A stretch of 56,626 nt of DNA. It comes from an uncultured Paraprevotella sp. GTDB lineage: Bacteria; Bacteroidota; Bacteroidia; Bacteroidales; Bacteroidaceae. Below, piece by piece: positions 42,673 to 51,080 of this stretch (the first letter of the stretch is position 1; every line of letters begins with the position of its first letter). The notes beneath the pieces were generated by a model. It searched no databases. It worked only from the letters and a program-made list of their open reading frames with translations, and was not told where the DNA came from. The position numbers were made by a program, and so were the translations under genes. Where the stretch lies: NCBI GenBank assembly GCA_944319925.1, contig CALUFQ010000015.1:1-56626 (forward strand). The letters run 5' to 3'.

Positions 42673-43119
42673 TCAAGCTTCTTCCGCCACGACCTCAAAA
42701 GGCACTTCCACGGAAACTTCCTTGTGCAGCTTGACCACGGCCTTGTAAGAACCGACTTCCTTCACATCCTTCACGTCAATAACCTTGCGGTCGATGTCAT
42801 AGCCCAGCTTCTTCAACTCGTCAGCAATCTGCAAACTGTTCACAGAACCATAAATCACGCCAGTGGCACTCACTTTCGTGGGGATTGTCAAAGACACGGC
42901 ACCCAACTTCTCGGCCAAAGCCAAAGCTTCGTTCTTGATTTTCTCCAACTTGTGTGCACGCTGCTTCAACTCTTCTGCCAGCATTTTCTTGGCCGAAACG
43001 GAAGCGAGCACAGCCTTTCCGGTAGGAATAAGGTAGTTACGGCCATAACCGTCCTTCACCGTCACGATGTCGTTCTTGTAGCCCAAGCCCATTACATCTT
43101 CCTTCAATATAATCTCCAT
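42673..43119 (-). CDS. rplI: 50S ribosomal protein L9
   Basis: 148 residues. N-terminal rRNA-binding domain MEIILKEDVMGLGYKNDIVT with VKDGYGRNYLIP, a long connecting helix, and a C-terminal domain with YGSVNSLQIADEL. Last gene of the rpsF-rpsR-rplI operon, 22 bp after rpsR. Confidence 0.97.
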   Translation of the reverse strand: MEIILKEDVMGLGYKNDIVTVKDGYGRNYLIPTGKAVLASVSAKKMLAEELKQRAHKLEKIKNEALALAEKLGAVSLTIPTKVSATGVIYGSVNSLQIADELKKLGYDIDRKVIDVKDVKEVGSYKAVVKLHKEVSVEVPFEVVAEEA

Positions 43120-43141
43120 ACGCTTTACTCCTCCTTAATTT

Positions 43142-43408
43142 TTATTTCATCAAATCGGTTACAAACGGAAGAAGAGCCAAATGGCGGGCACGCTTCACGG
43201 CCTGCGCCACGCGACGCTGGTACTTCATCGAAGTGCCTGTGATGCGGCGGGGCAGAATTTTTCCCTGTTCGTTCAAGAACTTCTTCAAGAACTCAGGATC
43301 CTTGTAGTCGATATACTTGATGCCGCTCTTTTTGAAACGACAGTATTTCTTTCTCTTCACGTCCACTGTGGGCGGAGTCAAATATCTGATTTCAGATTGC
43401 TGTGCCAT
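43142..43408 (-). CDS. rpsR: 30S ribosomal protein S18
   Basis: 88 residues. [17 protein letters not shown] and the C-terminal [20 protein letters not shown] are canonical S18. It follows rpsF by 2 bp. No priB or ssb gene lies between, as usual in Bacteroidetes. Confidence 0.97.
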   Translation of the reverse strand: MAQQSEIRYLTPPTVDVKRKKYCRFKKSGIKYIDYKDPEFLKKFLNEQGKILPRRITGTSMKYQRRVAQAVKRARHLALLPFVTDLMK

Positions 43409-43410
43409 AA

Positions 43411-43755
43411 TTATTTTTCCTCCTTTTTAGCTTTATTGTTTCTTCTCTTCTCAGCATATTCTGCCGCATACTTCTCCATCTTGACAGTCAAGAAGCGAAG
43501 CACTTTCTCATCGCGACGGAAATTCACTTCCAAGGTTTTAATCACTTCCGGCTTCGCCTTGAACTCCATGAGGATATAAAATCCCGTGGATTTCTTCTCA
43601 ATGGCGTATGCCAGCTTCTTCAGGCCCCAGTTCTCTTCGTTGATAATCTCCGCACCGTTGTCAGTGAGGATTTTACGGAACTTGCTGACCGCTTCCTTCA
43701 TCTGATCATCAGACAAAACGGGAGTTAAAATGAAAACGGTTTCGTATTGATTCAT
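43411..43755 (-). CDS. rpsF: 30S ribosomal protein S6
   Basis: 114 residues. [20 protein letters not shown] at the N-terminus and [20 protein letters not shown] are typical S6; a Lys-rich tail (NNKAKKEEK) ends it. First gene of the operon. Confidence 0.97.
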   Translation of the reverse strand: MNQYETVFILTPVLSDDQMKEAVSKFRKILTDNGAEIINEENWGLKKLAYAIEKKSTGFYILMEFKAKPEVIKTLEVNFRRDEKVLRFLTVKMEKYAAEYAEKRRNNKAKKEEK

Positions 43756-43800
43756 AATCCGTTAAATAATTAATTAATACTGTTTTCGCAAAATGCGGTG

Positions 43801-43808
43801 CAAAATTA
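43801..43808 (-). promoter_or_regulatory. -7 box (TAATTTTG) for rpsF-rpsR-rplI
   Basis: TAnnTTTG on the minus strand, 45 bp before rpsF. Confidence 0.55.
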
Positions 43809-43946
43809 CACTTTTTCGACCGAACCTGCAAGTTTTTGTGCCAACAAATCCCGTCCGACCCTGTTTTTTCCTTCCGTGCTGCCCCCATAAACCGCTTTTT
43901 AACAAAATTAATCAGGCGATTCCGTCTTCTTCCATAATAAATATTC

Positions 43947-43954
43947 TAATTTTG
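43947..43954 (+). promoter_or_regulatory. -7 box (TAATTTTG) for the MarR gene
   Basis: TAnnTTTG 24 bp before the ATG; a second match TAACTTTG follows directly at 43955-43962, so either could be used. Confidence 0.55.
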
Positions 43955-43978
43955 TAACTTTGAAAACATAAACAAGAC

Positions 43979-44425
43979 ATGGGGGAACAGTTCAATTTCG
44001 ACATCAGGCTGATTTTTGCCATTCTAAACGGGAAAGTGTCCGCCGCCATCAACCGCAAGTTGTACCGCAATTTCCGGCAATATAACATAGACATCACCCC
44101 GGAGCAATGGACGGTGTTGCTTTACCTGTGGGAAAAAGACGGGGTCACCCAACAAGAACTGTGCAACGCCACATTTAAAGACAAGCCCAGCATGACACGG
44201 TTGATCGACAACATGGAGCGGCTGAACCTTGTGGTGCGGATTTCCAACAAGATGGACCGGCGCACCAACCTGATTCACCTGACCAAACGGGGACGCGATT
44301 TGGAGGAAATGTCGAGATTCGTGGCCAACAAAACCCTGAAAGAAGCATTGAAAGGGCTTACAATCGAGGAACTGGACATCAGCCAAGAAGTCTTGAGGAA
44401 AGTTTTCACAAACACGAAAGACTAA
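43979..44425 (+). CDS. MarR family transcriptional regulator
   Basis: 148 residues. Winged-helix core: ITPEQWTVLLYLWEKDGVTQQELCNAT, DKPSMTRLIDNMERLNLVVR (recognition helix and wing) and RRTNLIHLTKRG, followed by dimerisation helices. Such proteins usually repress nearby genes in response to phenolic or oxidative ligands. It stands alone, with a MITE-like element beginning 1 bp after the stop, so its original downstream context may have been altered. Confidence 0.92.
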   Translation: MGEQFNFDIRLIFAILNGKVSAAINRKLYRNFRQYNIDITPEQWTVLLYLWEKDGVTQQELCNATFKDKPSMTRLIDNMERLNLVVRISNKMDRRTNLIHLTKRGRDLEEMSRFVANKTLKEALKGLTIEELDISQEVLRKVFTNTKD

Positions 44426-44426
44426 A

Positions 44427-44679
44427 AAACTGTTTTGAATTTATCGTGCGATGATTTGGGATGAGTCTTCAAGGCTGTTTTGCTTCCGTGACAAGGAAGA
44501 CAGGGGGGCTATCCGACGAAGAACAGAAGCGAAAAGTTTCGATTAAGCGAGGACAAGGCAAGCGGGCTTGTCATGCCGAGCATGAGAAACTTATGCAAAT
44601 GGCCGGACAATCGCCAAAGCACACACGAAAACGAATAATCAAGCGAGGAAAACTTTTTGTGGAATTTCAAAACAGTTTC
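44427..44679 (+). mobile_element. MITE-like element, copy 2 (about 253 bp)
   Basis: Starts AAACTGTTTTGAATTTATCG and ends with the inverted form GGAATTTCAAAACAGTTTC, the same ends as 30025-30216. It contains about 60 extra bases in the middle (around 44545-44600). No coding capacity. Confidence 0.7.
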
Positions 44680-44750
44680 CAAAATAGCCAAAATAAACCC
44701 TCCCGCCGCTTTTTTTCCGTAAAAAGTTTCGGCATTTAAAGAATTATGCT

Positions 44751-44758
44751 TTAATTTG
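44751..44758 (+). promoter_or_regulatory. Weak -7 box (TTAATTTG) for the 58-residue gene
   Basis: One mismatch to TAnnTTTG, with TTTC at 44727-44730 at 20-bp spacing, 38 bp before the ATG at 44797. Confidence 0.4.
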
Positions 44759-44796
44759 TAGCGCAATTTGAGGAAAACATAAAAAAGGTATATACA

Positions 44797-44973
44797 ATGG
44801 ACAATTTTTTGAAGAACTTGGGAATACTCCTGATTGTATTGGGAACGATAGTTTTGGTGTTGAGCCACTTCTTGGGATGGGTGGACTACAACTGGGTGGA
44901 CGGCACGGCGCTGTTGCTTGTGGTTGCCGGCATCATTGTCCACATCGTCATGAACAAAAAAATCCAAGACTAA
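44797..44973 (+). CDS. 58-residue two-span membrane protein
   Basis: Translation begins MDNFLKNLGILLIVLGTIVL, continues with a short loop (GWVDYNWVDG) and a second span (TALLLVVAGIIVHIVM) and ends NKKIQD. The FLKNLGxLLIxLGxxVL pattern with a second span before NKK is one I associate with small Bacteroidales membrane proteins of unknown role. AAAAAAGG precedes the start. A strong palindromic terminator follows 12 bp after the stop. Confidence 0.7.
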   Translation: MDNFLKNLGILLIVLGTIVLVLSHFLGWVDYNWVDGTALLLVVAGIIVHIVMNKKIQD

Positions 44974-44984
44974 GCACAACAAGG

Positions 44985-45026
44985 TAAAAGAAATCCCCGG
45001 GATGCGCATCCCGGGGATTTCTTTTA
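44985..45026. terminator. 42-nt perfect palindrome, bidirectional terminator
   Basis: TAAAAGAAATCCCCGGGATGC is followed directly by its exact reverse complement. A and T runs at both ends suit termination from both the small membrane gene and rprY. Confidence 0.8.
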
Positions 45027-45064
45027 CGGACAGGCTGAAACCGCATAGCCCCAGCCGCCAGCCG

Positions 45065-45766
45065 TTAATCTTCATCGTTAGGCACAATCAGGCGGTAACC
45101 TTTCCCGTGGACATTGTTGATTTCGATTTCCGGGTCGTCCTTCAGGTGCTTGCGCAACTTCGTGATATACACGTCCATGCTGCGGGCATTGAAATAATTG
45201 TCGTCAATCCAGATGGTCTTCAAAGCCAATTCGCGCTGCAACACGTCATTGGCATGTGCGCAAAGCAGCGAGAGCAATTCGCTTTCCTTCGTGGTCAGCT
45301 TTGTCTGTTTGTCGCCAATGGCGAGAATCTGGCGTTGGGTGTCGAACGTGAACTTGCCCAGCTTGTACATGTTGGTTTCCTTCACCTTCTTCCCTCTCAC
45401 GCGGCGCAGGATGGCTTCCATGCGGAACACCAGTTCTTCCATGGAAAAGGGCTTGGTGATGTAGTCATCGGCACCTATCTTGAAACCGTCGAAGATGTCC
45501 TCCTTCAGGTTCTTGGCCGTCAAGAAGATGATGGGTATCTCGGAATTGACCTGCCGGATTTCCTGTGCCAGTTGGAAACCGTCCTTCTTGGGCATCATCA
45601 CGTCCAACACGCACAAGTCGTAGCGGTTCTTCAGGAAAGCCTTGTAGCCGGCATCTCCATCGGGATACAGTTCGGCATCGTAGCCCTTGGCCTGTAAATA
45701 CTCCCTGAGCAGCATGCCCAGGCTCTCGTCGTCTTCGCATAGCAATATATGCAACTTCTCTTCCAT
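45065..45766 (-). CDS. rprY: Response regulator RprY-like (OmpR family)
   Basis: 233 residues. Receiver domain with acidic pair CEDDESLG, phospho-acceptor Asp in LCVLDVMMPKKDG, LTAKN and the Lys of ITKPFSM. An OmpR-type winged helix follows (TTKESELLSLLCAHAND, ARSMDVYITKLRKHL, VHGKGYRLI). It closely fits RprY of Bacteroides/Porphyromonas. It lies 4 bp after its kinase gene and is followed by a bidirectional terminator. Confidence 0.92.
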   Translation of the reverse strand: MEEKLHILLCEDDESLGMLLREYLQAKGYDAELYPDGDAGYKAFLKNRYDLCVLDVMMPKKDGFQLAQEIRQVNSEIPIIFLTAKNLKEDIFDGFKIGADDYITKPFSMEELVFRMEAILRRVRGKKVKETNMYKLGKFTFDTQRQILAIGDKQTKLTTKESELLSLLCAHANDVLQRELALKTIWIDDNYFNARSMDVYITKLRKHLKDDPEIEINNVHGKGYRLIVPNDED

Positions 45767-45770
45767 AATC

Positions 45771-47315
45771 CTATTTCTTTATAATTGGTAATGTAATAAT
45801 GAATTTCGTCCCATGCCCGTACTCACTCTCGGCACGTATCGTCCCGTGCTGCAGGTTTACGATTTTCTTCACGTAGGCCAACCCCAAGCCAAATCCTTTC
45901 ACGTCGTGCTTGTTGCCCGTATGTACGCGGTAGAATTTCTCGAAGATGCGCTTCAGGTCTTCTTTCTGTATGCCGATGCCGTTGTCTTCCACCGCAATGT
46001 TCAGTTTCTCGCCCGTGTTCCAAGTCCGCAGCGTCAAGTGCAGTTCCACATCGTCCCGCTTATACTTGACCGCATTGTCCATCAGGTTGAAAATGACGTT
46101 GGTGAAATGCATCTCGTCCACGTAAATCCCGGCTTCTTCGGCCTTGAAATCCGTCGAAATGGAGCCCCCGCTCTGCGAAACCTTGAGAGTGAATGTCTTG
46201 ACCACTCCCGTCAACAGGTCGTGCGCGTCGATTTCCTTCAGCTTGAAAGCGATGTTGTCGCGGTCGTACAACGACATCTGCAGCACCTTCTCCACTTGGA
46301 AACGCAGCCGTTTCGTCTCGTCGTTGATGACGCGGGAAAGGCTTTCATACATCGCCTCGCTCTTCTTGACGGACTGGTCGCCCAGCATCTGTGCCGCCAG
46401 CGAGATGGAGGAAATGGGAGTCTTGAACTCATGCGTCATGTTGTTGATGAAGTCGTTCTTCATCTCTGTCACTTTCTTCTGGCGGAAAATCACGTAAATG
46501 GTATATACGAACGTCACAAACAGGATGATGGTGAACGCCAAAGCCGGAATCATCATCCGCGCCGTTTCCAGCAGATATTCGTTCATGTCCGGGAAATGGA
46601 TGCGCACGATGCCCATCTTCCCCGCCGGGTCGTTGCGGAACAGCACTTGGGAATAGGAATAATCCTCACCTTTCTCCTCAAAATCCGGACAGCGATACAC
46701 CTCGCGGCCGTCGTTGGTCGAAACGGTGAAATGATAGGGGATGCTGATGCCGTTATTCTCCAACGCGTTCCGGATGTCTTGGTCCAAAAGCCGGAAGTTG
46801 ACCCGCTCTTCCAGCGGCTTCTCGCTAGCCGTATATAAGATGCCGTAGATTACCTCGTCGAGCAGCCCTTTGTGATAAACATACGCATTCTTGATATGCT
46901 CCCTGAACGTGCGCGACGCCTCGTCAATGCGGTTGCCCCCTTCCACACGCAGCACTTTCGGCATCGTCGAGGGATGTTTCACGATGGTCTTCAACTCGAA
47001 GCCTGAATGAATCCGCCCCACAGTGTCGGGCAACAGGCTTTCCGTGTCAAAGTTATGCGCCCCGTCGATGTAGAGCCTGGGGACCGAGTCGGAAAAGCCA
47101 CCGGGATTCTCGCGCGTGAAACGCTCCAGGTAACGGAACGTCTCGTTCTGTTCCAAGTTACGCGAAGCCTGGTTCAGGCTGCGGATGACCGACTCGTCGA
47201 ACTGTTCCTTCCGCATCTTTACCATCTGTTCGATATAGCGCATCTGCAACATCAGCAATCCCAAGAAAGAGACACCGATAATCACGCTGACAATCCAAAT
47301 CGTTAACTTTTTCAT
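45771..47315 (-). CDS. rprX: Sensor histidine kinase RprX-like
   Basis: 514 residues from the ATG at 47315. Two membrane spans (residues 3-24 and about 260-285) enclose a periplasmic sensor region. A HisKA domain with phospho-His in NNMTHEFKTPISSISLA is followed by HATPase_c with FNLMDNAVKYKRDD (N box), VEDNGIGI (G1) and GFGLGLAYVKKI (G2). Partner of RprY. An upstream in-frame extension of 37 residues would run through the -7 box and is not used. Confidence 0.92.
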   Translation of the reverse strand: MKKLTIWIVSVIIGVSFLGLLMLQMRYIEQMVKMRKEQFDESVIRSLNQASRNLEQNETFRYLERFTRENPGGFSDSVPRLYIDGAHNFDTESLLPDTVGRIHSGFELKTIVKHPSTMPKVLRVEGGNRIDEASRTFREHIKNAYVYHKGLLDEVIYGILYTASEKPLEERVNFRLLDQDIRNALENNGISIPYHFTVSTNDGREVYRCPDFEEKGEDYSYSQVLFRNDPAGKMGIVRIHFPDMNEYLLETARMMIPALAFTIILFVTFVYTIYVIFRQKKVTEMKNDFINNMTHEFKTPISSISLAAQMLGDQSVKKSEAMYESLSRVINDETKRLRFQVEKVLQMSLYDRDNIAFKLKEIDAHDLLTGVVKTFTLKVSQSGGSISTDFKAEEAGIYVDEMHFTNVIFNLMDNAVKYKRDDVELHLTLRTWNTGEKLNIAVEDNGIGIQKEDLKRIFEKFYRVHTGNKHDVKGFGLGLAYVKKIVNLQHGTIRAESEYGHGTKFIITLPIIKK

Positions 47316-47320
47316 GGCAG

Positions 47321-47328
47321 CAAATATA
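47321..47328 (-). promoter_or_regulatory. -7 box (TATATTTG) directly before rprX
   Basis: TAnnTTTG on the minus strand ends only 5 nt before the rprX ATG, which would give a leaderless or nearly leaderless message. No good -33 element. The spacer from here to 47594 shows nothing else recognisable. Confidence 0.4.
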
Positions 47329-47594
47329 CATATCAAAAACGAGTATTCTTTTGGCACAGACAAAAACCGCCCATCCTTTTTAACGTTATTAACTATAAGA
47401 GCGACAGAATTGCCGAATACAGCCACTCATAGCTCACAAACCATTAAAAAACCGTCGGGCAACACTATAGAATTTGCATATCTCAAACAAAAAAAGCCAT
47501 TTTTACGCGAAGCGGCACTGCCATCCGGAGTTTGTCACGTCAAATCCCCAAGATTAGGAACAGTGTCCATAAACAAAACATACCCGCACCAAGG

Positions 47595-47636
47595 AAAAAG
47601 GCCGGCTTCCCACGCCGAAACGAAGGGAAACCGGCC
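47595..47636 (-). terminator. Terminator of the GH105 gene
   Basis: Read leftwards, GGCCGGTTTCCC...GGGAAGCCGGCC (one mismatch) followed by TTTTTCC, 27 bp past the stop. Confidence 0.75.
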
Positions 47637-47662
47637 CGATTCTTGTCAAAACACCTAGGCTA

Positions 47663-49987
47663 CTAACGCACCGTCACCTGCAATGGAGCCTTCAGGGCAC
47701 GGGCATAACGCGCCAGCAACGCCTCCCACACGGAAAAGCCGGGCACGTCGTACTTACTCCACGCCGAACCGAAATAATACACGAACGGATGCCCCGGCTC
47801 ATAACCGCAAAGCCCCACCGCATGGCCGACACCTCCCGCCGTTTCCTGCGCCAAAGGCACATACTCGACCGACTTCAGCCCTTCGGGGAACAGGCAGGCA
47901 ATATAAATCTGCCCGTTCATCGCCTCGGGATGATCCATCGGGTCGGCGTAGGCCACATAGCCGTTTTTCTTGTCCAAGACGTAGGCATCGGGCGAAGCCT
48001 TGTGAACCACGATACCGGCCGCCACCTTGCACGGGTGCGACAAGCCTTCGTAGGTCACCTCGCACCGATTCAGGTGCGTCCCCTTGTCCAGCGTGATGAC
48101 GCGGCGTTCCACCACTTCCTCGTCCCCCACCGTTGCCGGCCCGAAGGTCAGGCGCGCGGAAAAACGCAACGGGCCGTTGTCCATCACCTCGGCCTGCTCG
48201 TAGCATAAAGGATAGATGAAACTCCCGTCATCGCCCACCAAAGCCGAAACACCCGCACCCAATGTCGCACCCACGGTGTAAGCATCCATGCCGAAGCCGC
48301 GGTCGCGATGGTAAGTCAGCGTCCGGTGCAAGGAATCACATTCGCTGCCCCGCCCGGCTTTGCGCAGTTTGTCCTGCAGGCCGTATGAAGTAAGTTCGCT
48401 GTGATAAAACGTTTCCAACATCGGCACCGGCACGTTCTTATTGAACACGTCATAGCCGTAAATGTGCTGCCCGCTGCGTTGTATCGCCGGGCCGTAGGCA
48501 CGCCACCCGTTGCGGTCGTTCTCCCAAGCCAAGTCGTCTTCGCGCGAAGGATATACGCGCCCCCACGCCGTGAAACGGAAATCGGACGGAATGCCTTTGG
48601 CAAATGTCAGTGTCGTGGAAGATTCCGGGCGCACGAAAGCCTGCACCAAGATTTTTCCATCGTGCGTGAGCTGGTAAGGCACTTCCGTGCGGTCGCCGTC
48701 GCGCACGACAAACTGGCGGCCTCCGCAGATGCCCAATCGGCCGAACATCTCCCGCGCGTCAAGTTCCACCACGTCGTTGCGTTCCTCATCTGTGGGGTTG
48801 ACAATTTCCACCTCCACCGTGCGGGCATCCTTCCCCGCCGCGCTCCCGTCCAAGTAGCGCACCCGTTCACACGCGGCCAAGAGCCACGCCCCGGTGCCGA
48901 AAGGCGCCTGCGAACGGGCATCCACCTTACGCGTGGGGTCGGGCTTCTCGCCGATAGGCTGCACGTAGCCGATGCTGCCGTCGGGTTGCAAGGCCACCTT
49001 CTCCAAGTAATTCCAGGCTTTTTCTATGACCGGGGCATATTCGGAAGCCTCCAAGTAACCGTGGTTCACCCCCCACATCAAGCCGTAGGCGAAGAAAGCC
49101 GTCCCGCTCGTCTCAGGCCCCGGCGCGTCTTCCTCGCACAACATGCTGCGGCTCCAATAGCCATCCGGACGCTGGCATCGAGCCACCCCTTGAGCCAGCT
49201 CCGTGAAACGCTTCACGAAAAAGCCACGATGCGCGTAATCCTTGGGCATGTCAGCCAGCACCTTGGCCAGCCCGGCCAGCACCCATCCGTCGCCCCGCGC
49301 CCAAAAACTCTTGCCCCCCGAAGCGGTCTTCACTTTCGGGTAAATGTATTTGGCATCGCGGTAATAGAGTTGCTCCTCGGGGTCGTACATCAGGCTGTCG
49401 CTCCAAAGGAAGTTCTCATACATGCGGTCGAGATACATTTCATCGCCCGTCAGCTTGTACATCTTCGACATCACGGGCATGGCCATGTAGAGCGCGTCGG
49501 CCCACCACCAAAACTTGTTCTCGTCCAAATGGCAGGCATAACTCATCACTTCCTCTGCCCGCACCACCTTGTAGTCCGCCGGATTCAAGTGATACATGTC
49601 GATATAGGTTTGGAAACATATCTGCCAGTCGCCAAAAAGCACGAAATCCTGCCCTTCGCCGTAGGTAGCATACTTCCACCCGCGTTTGTCGTCGCTGTCC
49701 GCCCCGCGCCAACGGTTATGCTCGCACCAGCGGTTGCTGTATTCATAGTAAGCGTTCTTACCCGTCAGCCGGTAGGCTTCCATGTTGCCCGTGTAATACG
49801 CGGCATTGTCCCAAAAAGCGCGCACCTCGGGCGAGTTGTTCGCCTGCCAATAATCGTTTACTTTCTCCACCAATTTCAGCACATCGGCCGAAGTCGCCGT
49901 CCCGTTCTGTCCGTGCACCGGGAAAAAGATTGCCGCGCACAAGCCCGCGAGCCACACGCGCAATCCTGCAAATCCAAAATGTTTCAT
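47663..49987 (-). CDS. GH105 family unsaturated glycan hydrolase fused to DUF4861
   Basis: 774 residues with a signal peptide ending near VHGQ. The first half (about 30-400) is an alpha/alpha-barrel of the GH88/GH105 type: WWWADALYMAMPVMSKMYKLTGD, FWARGDGWVLAGLAKVLADMP, RQPDGYW-like repeats and ETSGTAFFAYGLMWGVNHGYL. The second half matches the DUF4861 pattern (beta-rich; GFGMDAYTVGATLGAG). GH105 enzymes release unsaturated uronic acids left by polysaccharide lyases on rhamnogalacturonan or similar. The fused form and single-gene context leave the substrate open. Met at 49987 is preferred to 49996. Confidence 0.88.
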   Translation of the reverse strand: MKHFGFAGLRVWLAGLCAAIFFPVHGQNGTATSADVLKLVEKVNDYWQANNSPEVRAFWDNAAYYTGNMEAYRLTGKNAYYEYSNRWCEHNRWRGADSDDKRGWKYATYGEGQDFVLFGDWQICFQTYIDMYHLNPADYKVVRAEEVMSYACHLDENKFWWWADALYMAMPVMSKMYKLTGDEMYLDRMYENFLWSDSLMYDPEEQLYYRDAKYIYPKVKTASGGKSFWARGDGWVLAGLAKVLADMPKDYAHRGFFVKRFTELAQGVARCQRPDGYWSRSMLCEEDAPGPETSGTAFFAYGLMWGVNHGYLEASEYAPVIEKAWNYLEKVALQPDGSIGYVQPIGEKPDPTRKVDARSQAPFGTGAWLLAACERVRYLDGSAAGKDARTVEVEIVNPTDEERNDVVELDAREMFGRLGICGGRQFVVRDGDRTEVPYQLTHDGKILVQAFVRPESSTTLTFAKGIPSDFRFTAWGRVYPSREDDLAWENDRNGWRAYGPAIQRSGQHIYGYDVFNKNVPVPMLETFYHSELTSYGLQDKLRKAGRGSECDSLHRTLTYHRDRGFGMDAYTVGATLGAGVSALVGDDGSFIYPLCYEQAEVMDNGPLRFSARLTFGPATVGDEEVVERRVITLDKGTHLNRCEVTYEGLSHPCKVAAGIVVHKASPDAYVLDKKNGYVAYADPMDHPEAMNGQIYIACLFPEGLKSVEYVPLAQETAGGVGHAVGLCGYEPGHPFVYYFGSAWSKYDVPGFSVWEALLARYARALKAPLQVTVR

Positions 49988-50144
49988 AAGTGTCATTTAA
50001 TGATTGTTCCTTTTTCATGATACTTGATGCAAAAATAATGCAAACTGAGCGCAAGACAAAACAAATCCATTTGTTTTTCATGCCAAGATGAAGCTTATTT
50101 CATGCAAAGCCAACAAAAATGAACTGGCGGGACTGTTTTGCCAT

Positions 50145-50241
50145 CCGCATGGCAAACAAAAGGGGCGTTACGACCCTCCGCATGGCGAACAAAACGGCCA
50201 TTATGGCCGCCGCATGGCAAACAAAAGGGGCGTTACGACCC
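50145..50241 (+). repeat. Three 32/33-bp tandem units
   Basis: Units at 50145-50177, 50178-50209 and 50210-50241 begin CCGCATGGC and end in GGGGCGTTACGACCC, GGCCATTATGGCC and GGGGCGTTACGACCCC. Same family as at 11490-11553 and 42305-42400, but here without R2 arms and abutting R1. Bases 49997-50144 hold nothing else I can identify. Confidence 0.75.
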
Positions 50242-50242
50242 C

Positions 50243-50857
50243 AAAAATCAGAATGTCATGAAACGCTTGTAAAAACAGACAAATTGTGCCGTTTTGCCTG
50301 ATTTTCGTGACGCGACTTTTGCACAACCCGGCCCAAATAGCAGATTTTTGCGCGATTTTTTTGCACAAAGCGGGGCTTCTGTGCAAGGTTTTGTCAGAGA
50401 CATTCACTTTTTGGGGCAGCCTGGCGAGAAAATTCGAGGCCGGAACGCGAAATTCCGGGCCCCGGAATTCTTTTTTCGGGGCTCGGAATTTTTATTTCGG
50501 GGCTCGTATGAAAAAATCCCGGTACGGAAACTTTTTCGCGGCGGCTCCGGGGCCGTTTTTCTTTCCCGTTGGAACTTTTTCCCGGACACGTTTCCCGTGT
50601 CATTTTGTCGGCGGAATCCCCTGGCGGGCTTTCCCGCCGGTCGGACTTCTGCGCCGGGAGTGTCCCGTGTTCCGTCAAAAGGGCAGGTTTGGAGGGGATT
50701 CCGCGACATTTTGATTTCCGCATGGCGCGTGTGGCTGCGTTCTTTCCGCGCTGTCCCGGCCCGGCGGCCGGATACGCGAATCTCAGAAGGCGAAAATGAG
50801 CAAATTGTCAACACGCACCTGAACGTGTCATTCTGTCAATGGAAGAACGTGCGCAGA
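50243..50857 (+). repeat. R1 intergenic repeat, copy C
   Basis: Full-length partner of 33683-34320, same orientation. The long frames inside (up to 192 codons) are not conserved between copies. It begins within 2 bp of the 32-bp array. Confidence 0.85.
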
Positions 50858-50872
50858 GTTCCCCGCAGCTAA

Positions 50873-50935
50873 AACTCCTCCGCCTCGTAGGGGAGGTGGC
50901 TCAAAGAGTCAGAGGGGTTTCCCGCCCACGTTGCA
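50873..50935 (+). repeat. R2 hairpin repeat, single arm
   Basis: CTCCGCCTCGTAGGGGAGG followed by stem GGCTC-AAA-GAGTC (50898-50910, one G-U) and AGAGGGGTTTCCC. It stands directly after R1 copy C. Sequence 50936-51080 is GC-rich with another short inverted repeat (GGGGTCGCTACGACCCC near 50987) and no gene. Confidence 0.65.
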
Positions 50936-51080
50936 TTATGTTGGACAAAAGGTCCGTTACGCCCCTTGGATGTGAGCTCCCCTCCGGGGTCGCTACGACC
51001 CCGACCCCGCCCCTGTATGTGGGGAAACAGGAAACGGACAGTGGCCCGAAATGCACATTCTCATTCCGCGAAAACTATAA

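Noticed and set aside
50119-50301. 60-codon frame with MANKTAIMAA-like repeats
   Set aside because: It is the 32-bp DNA repeat read in one frame; the same DNA at 42.3 kb is in the opposite orientation, so it is not a protein.
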